From NCBI GenBank assembly GCA_035500455.1, contig DATJXG010000121.1:1-9864 (forward strand): a stretch of DNA of 9,864 nucleotides, written 5' to 3'. The DNA comes from DATJXG01 sp035500455. Lineage in GTDB: Bacteria > Acidobacteriota > Terriglobia > Terriglobales > Acidobacteriaceae. The notes beneath the pieces are model-generated. The model saw only the letters and a list, made by a program, of their open reading frames with translations. It had not been told where the DNA came from and did no database searches. This document shows positions 7,912 through 9,864 of this stretch, in pieces (position 1 is the first letter of the stretch; the number at the start of each line of letters is the position of its first letter). The position numbers were made by a program, and so were the translations under genes.

Positions 7912-8952
7912 GTGATCGTCATGATCTCCCACATCCATTTCAGTGGACCTGTCGCGTACCGAGCCCGCAGCGCTGCCGAGATGACCCAGTCCATTCTGGA
8001 AGTGTCCTCCCGCCGGATGCTAAAGGGTCCGCGGCGGCCGGGCTGGAACTGGTTCGTGGAGGTGGTCACGGGAGTGCTGCGCAAACAGGTGGATACCGCG
8101 TTCCACATGAGCGACGTGGCCCAAGCGCGAAGTTATTTAAACTCGATAACGATTCGTTCGCCGGCGCTGTCAGAAGTGAGTCTGAGACCGGTCAAGCACG
8201 AGAAATTAAGGGGAACCTGGTTCTCCGCCAGGAAGGCCAGGACACCGCTCACGCTTCTCTATCTTCACGGCGGTGGATACTCCTTCTACCCTCGAGCCTA
8301 CGCCAGCTTCATCGCTCAGTTCACACTCGCCGCCAAGTCGCGCACCTTCGCCCTCGACTACCGCTTGACTCCTGAACAGCGCTTTCCGGCACAGATCGAT
8401 GATGCCCTCGTTGCTTACCGCTGGATGCTGGACGGCGGCATCGAGCCCGACCGCATCGTGATTGGTGGAGACTCCGCCGGCGGCAACCTGACATTGGCAT
8501 TGCTACTCAAAGTGCGCGACTTGAATCTCCCTCAGCCTGCCCTGGCAATTGCTCTTTCTCCGCCAACCGATTTCGAGAGCGAAAACGTCGGGGATGAACA
8601 GTTCGACTGGATCACCAAATCGGCGCTCTTGCAGTGGAGAGACTGGTATTGCGCTCCGTTACAACGTTCTGATCCGCTGATCTCGCCCGTCAGGGCCGAC
8701 CTGCGCGGCCTGGCTCCGATGTATATACAGGCAGGACGAGCCGAGATTCTCTACGAAAGCATTCAGACCTTCGCCGACCGCGCCAGAAGCCAGGGGGCGG
8801 ACCTGGTCCTCGAAACCTGGGAGGACATGAATCACAACTTCCCAGTGTTCGGCCCCGACGCACCCCAGAGTGTGCAGGCGCTACGACGGATCGGGGAAGT
8901 CGTCGAGCAGCGAGTTCGAAGAGGAAGGAACGCGAAAACAATCGCTTGCTGA
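7912..8952 (+). CDS. Alpha/beta hydrolase, hormone-sensitive-lipase (acetyl-esterase-like) family
   Basis: A predicted serine hydrolase of carboxylic esters or thioesters, 346 residues from GTG 7912 (343 from ATG 7921). Seen in the sequence: the oxyanion-hole motif HGGG at 119-122, the nucleophile Ser188 in GDSAGG at 186-191, an acid in AEIL (Glu278) and the catalytic His308 in DMNHNF. Glu in the acid position is seen in some members of this family. The N-terminal 110 residues are less conserved and probably form the cap; I see no clear signal peptide. It starts six bases after the PPTase stop, in the same frame, with no good Shine-Dalgarno site before either GTG 7912 or ATG 7921, so translation probably depends on the PPTase ribosomes. 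With no thioesterase at the PKS end seen here, releasing or trimming the PKS product is an attractive role, but that is inference; a general esterase is equally possible. Confidence 0.88.
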   Translation: MIVMISHIHFSGPVAYRARSAAEMTQSILEVSSRRMLKGPRRPGWNWFVEVVTGVLRKQVDTAFHMSDVAQARSYLNSITIRSPALSEVSLRPVKHEKLRGTWFSARKARTPLTLLYLHGGGYSFYPRAYASFIAQFTLAAKSRTFALDYRLTPEQRFPAQIDDALVAYRWMLDGGIEPDRIVIGGDSAGGNLTLALLLKVRDLNLPQPALAIALSPPTDFESENVGDEQFDWITKSALLQWRDWYCAPLQRSDPLISPVRADLRGLAPMYIQAGRAEILYESIQTFADRARSQGADLVLETWEDMNHNFPVFGPDAPQSVQALRRIGEVVEQRVRRGRNAKTIAC

Positions 8953-8980
8953 ATCGAGCCCCGATGTGTCTAGCCCAGCT

Positions 8981-9487
8981 CTAACTCGCCGATTTCGTGG
9001 AGCCGGACACGGCCTCCGCCTGCCGGATCGCTTTTTCGTCCAACTCCCACTGGCGGATTGCCTTTCTGCATCCTTCCCGCGCCAGGTCGGTATTCAATTG
9101 GCTTTCCGCGTCGTCGAAGGTGTCTTCTGCGGCTCTTCTAGCTCGGCGCGCGGCGTCGTCAGCTTCATTCACCCTCTTAATAAAAAGCCGGATCTCAGGA
9201 GTGACGGTGCCCGGCGAGGGCTCACCCGGCCGCCTTCCAGTTCTGGCGGTCAATTCCCGGTAAGCGGCTTTCGCCTCGCTGCTCCAGCGCGCCTTGACCG
9301 CCCGGTTCAGTTTGTCCAGGGCAGCATTGGCTCGGTCGGCCGCCTCTCGCACACGGCCCTTGTTAAACAGCCAGGTAAACACCGACCATTCCATCGCCTC
9401 ACTCATCAGCGCCTTCGCCTCCTCGACCTCCGGGAGCTTGCGCATAGAGCAAAGACCATAGCCCGCCATGAACCAAAAGTCCAGCAC
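8981..9487 (-). CDS. Conserved-looking hypothetical protein, predicted helical
   Basis: 168 residues from GTG 9487 to a TAG at 8981-8983 on the minus strand. I do not recognise a named family. A short aromatic/hydrophobic N-terminus (LDFWFMAGYGL) is followed by charged, Ala/Glu/Lys/Arg-rich sequence typical of long helices, with a Pro/Gly/Thr break at about 83-96 and a second helical part with acidic and basic clusters. Third codon positions are G/C-rich, which favours this frame over the overlapping + strand frame. The start is uncertain: GTG 9487 and ATG 9469 lack a ribosome binding site, whereas an internal ATG at codon 28 has GAGGAGG eleven bases before it. It converges on the hydrolase with 28 bases between the two stops and diverges from the GMC oxidoreductase gene across 47 bases, so it interrupts the + strand run and need not belong to the pathway. 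Confidence 0.7.
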   Translation of the reverse strand: MLDFWFMAGYGLCSMRKLPEVEEAKALMSEAMEWSVFTWLFNKGRVREAADRANAALDKLNRAVKARWSSEAKAAYRELTARTGRRPGEPSPGTVTPEIRLFIKRVNEADDAARRARRAAEDTFDDAESQLNTDLAREGCRKAIRQWELDEKAIRQAEAVSGSTKSAS

Positions 9488-9534
9488 TGGCGCGGATTCA
9501 TGGGGAAAGGGATCCCAGCAGGTGTATAAGGCTC

Positions 9535-9864
9535 ATGTCCTCAACTAGGAGCCAATTCGATTTCGACTTCATCATCATCGGATCAGGTTTCGGCGGCAGT
9601 GTTTCCGCCCATCGCCTGACCGAAAAGGGCTACAGCGTAGCCGTTATGGAGATGGGGCGACGCTGGAGTGCCGCGAATCTGCCGCGCACCAGTTGGTCGA
9701 TTCATCGCTGGTTCTGGCGTCCAAAACTGGGCTTGCGCGGATTTTTCAATATGCGCTTCTTCCGGCATCTCACCGTTTACCACGGCTGCGCGGTGGGCGG
9801 CGGCTCCATCACCTATGCCGGCACTTTGCTCCCGCCGCCGGAGAAAGTCTGGGAATCGGGCTCT
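9535..9864 (+). CDS. GMC-family FAD-dependent oxidoreductase (cholesterol-oxidase-like), N-terminal part, 3' end outside the window
   Basis: The first 110 residues, open to the right edge. After a short polar start comes a beta strand and the Rossmann FAD-binding motif GSGFGG at residues 16-21, with Glu39 at the end of the second strand (VAVMEMG), the usual ribose-binding acid. Near residues 84-100, YHGCAVGGGSITYAG matches the flavin-contacting glycine-rich segment of cholesterol-oxidase-like GMC enzymes. These oxidise alcohols, often sterol or long-chain, using FAD. The catalytic His region lies beyond the window, so activity cannot be judged. ATG 9535 is preceded by TAAGG at three bases and AGGTG at about ten, neither ideal. 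The gene has the same direction as the PKS operon but is separated from it by the minus-strand gene, so it probably has its own promoter in the 47-base gap. A role in modifying the PKS product is inference. Confidence 0.85.
   Translation, partial: MSSTRSQFDFDFIIIGSGFGGSVSAHRLTEKGYSVAVMEMGRRWSAANLPRTSWSIHRWFWRPKLGLRGFFNMRFFRHLTVYHGCAVGGGSITYAGTLLPPPEKVWESGS

Noticed and set aside
8953..8980. Possible bidirectional terminator between the converging hydrolase and minus-strand genes
   Set aside because: Only a 4-base ATCG/CGAT stem and no T-run on either strand, so no terminator could be supported.
8870..9529. Open frame of 219 codons on the + strand over the hydrolase end and the minus-strand gene
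   Set aside because: It overlaps the hydrolase catalytic domain in another frame, and its composition is Ser/Arg/Pro-rich and disordered. The minus-strand frame has more protein-like composition and G/C-rich third positions.
9525..9530. TATAAG resembling a -10 promoter box before the GMC oxidoreductase gene
   Set aside because: No matching -35 box at proper spacing, and transcription would begin almost on the ATG. Possible for a leaderless message but too weak to annotate.

Overview
The window is high-GC bacterial DNA, judged roughly 60% GC by eye, with third codon positions mostly G or C. It reads as part of a type I polyketide or 'secondary lipid' biosynthetic locus. The gene content (PUFA-synthase-like PKS end, single-chain acyl-CoA carboxylase, Sfp-type PPTase, GMC oxidoreductase) and coding style would fit a soil bacterium such as an Acidobacteriota or myxobacterial/deltaproteobacterial lineage. 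That placement is inference; there is no rRNA or other phylogenetic marker here.

Layout on the + strand. (1) 1-1376 is the 3' end of a large modular PKS. It holds the last part of a ketoreductase (KR) domain and a complete double-hotdog dehydratase (DH) domain, ending without ACP or thioesterase. (2) 1493-7105 is a giant gene of about 1870 codons for a single-chain acyl-CoA carboxylase. Its order is biotin carboxylase, barrel/linker, biotinyl carrier, long central domain, carboxyltransferase. The domain order and the sequence of the C-terminal two thirds resemble eukaryotic acetyl-CoA carboxylase, while the biotin carboxylase part looks bacterial. (3) 7180-7905 is a full-length Sfp-type phosphopantetheinyl transferase. 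(4) 7912-8952 is an HSL-family alpha/beta hydrolase, starting six bases after the PPTase stop and in the same reading frame. (5) 8981-9487 on the minus strand is a 168-codon protein of unknown function, rich in predicted helix, pointing toward the hydrolase. (6) From 9535 to the right edge is the N-terminal 110 residues of an FAD-dependent GMC/cholesterol-oxidase-like oxidoreductase.

How it may work together (inference): the PPTase would load phosphopantetheine onto the ACPs of the PKS. The carboxylase would make malonyl-CoA or another carboxyacyl-CoA extender next to the synthase. The KR-DH tail would reduce and dehydrate the growing chain. The hydrolase might release or de-esterify the product, since no thioesterase is fused to the PKS end seen here. 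The GMC oxidoreductase might oxidise an alcohol in it. The first four genes are closely spaced and co-directional, so probably one operon. The product is unknown.

No tRNA, rRNA, CRISPR array, insertion sequence or convincing factor-independent terminator was seen. No gene-free stretch exceeds 300 bases; the largest gap, 1377-1492, contains only a possible short coupled ORF.
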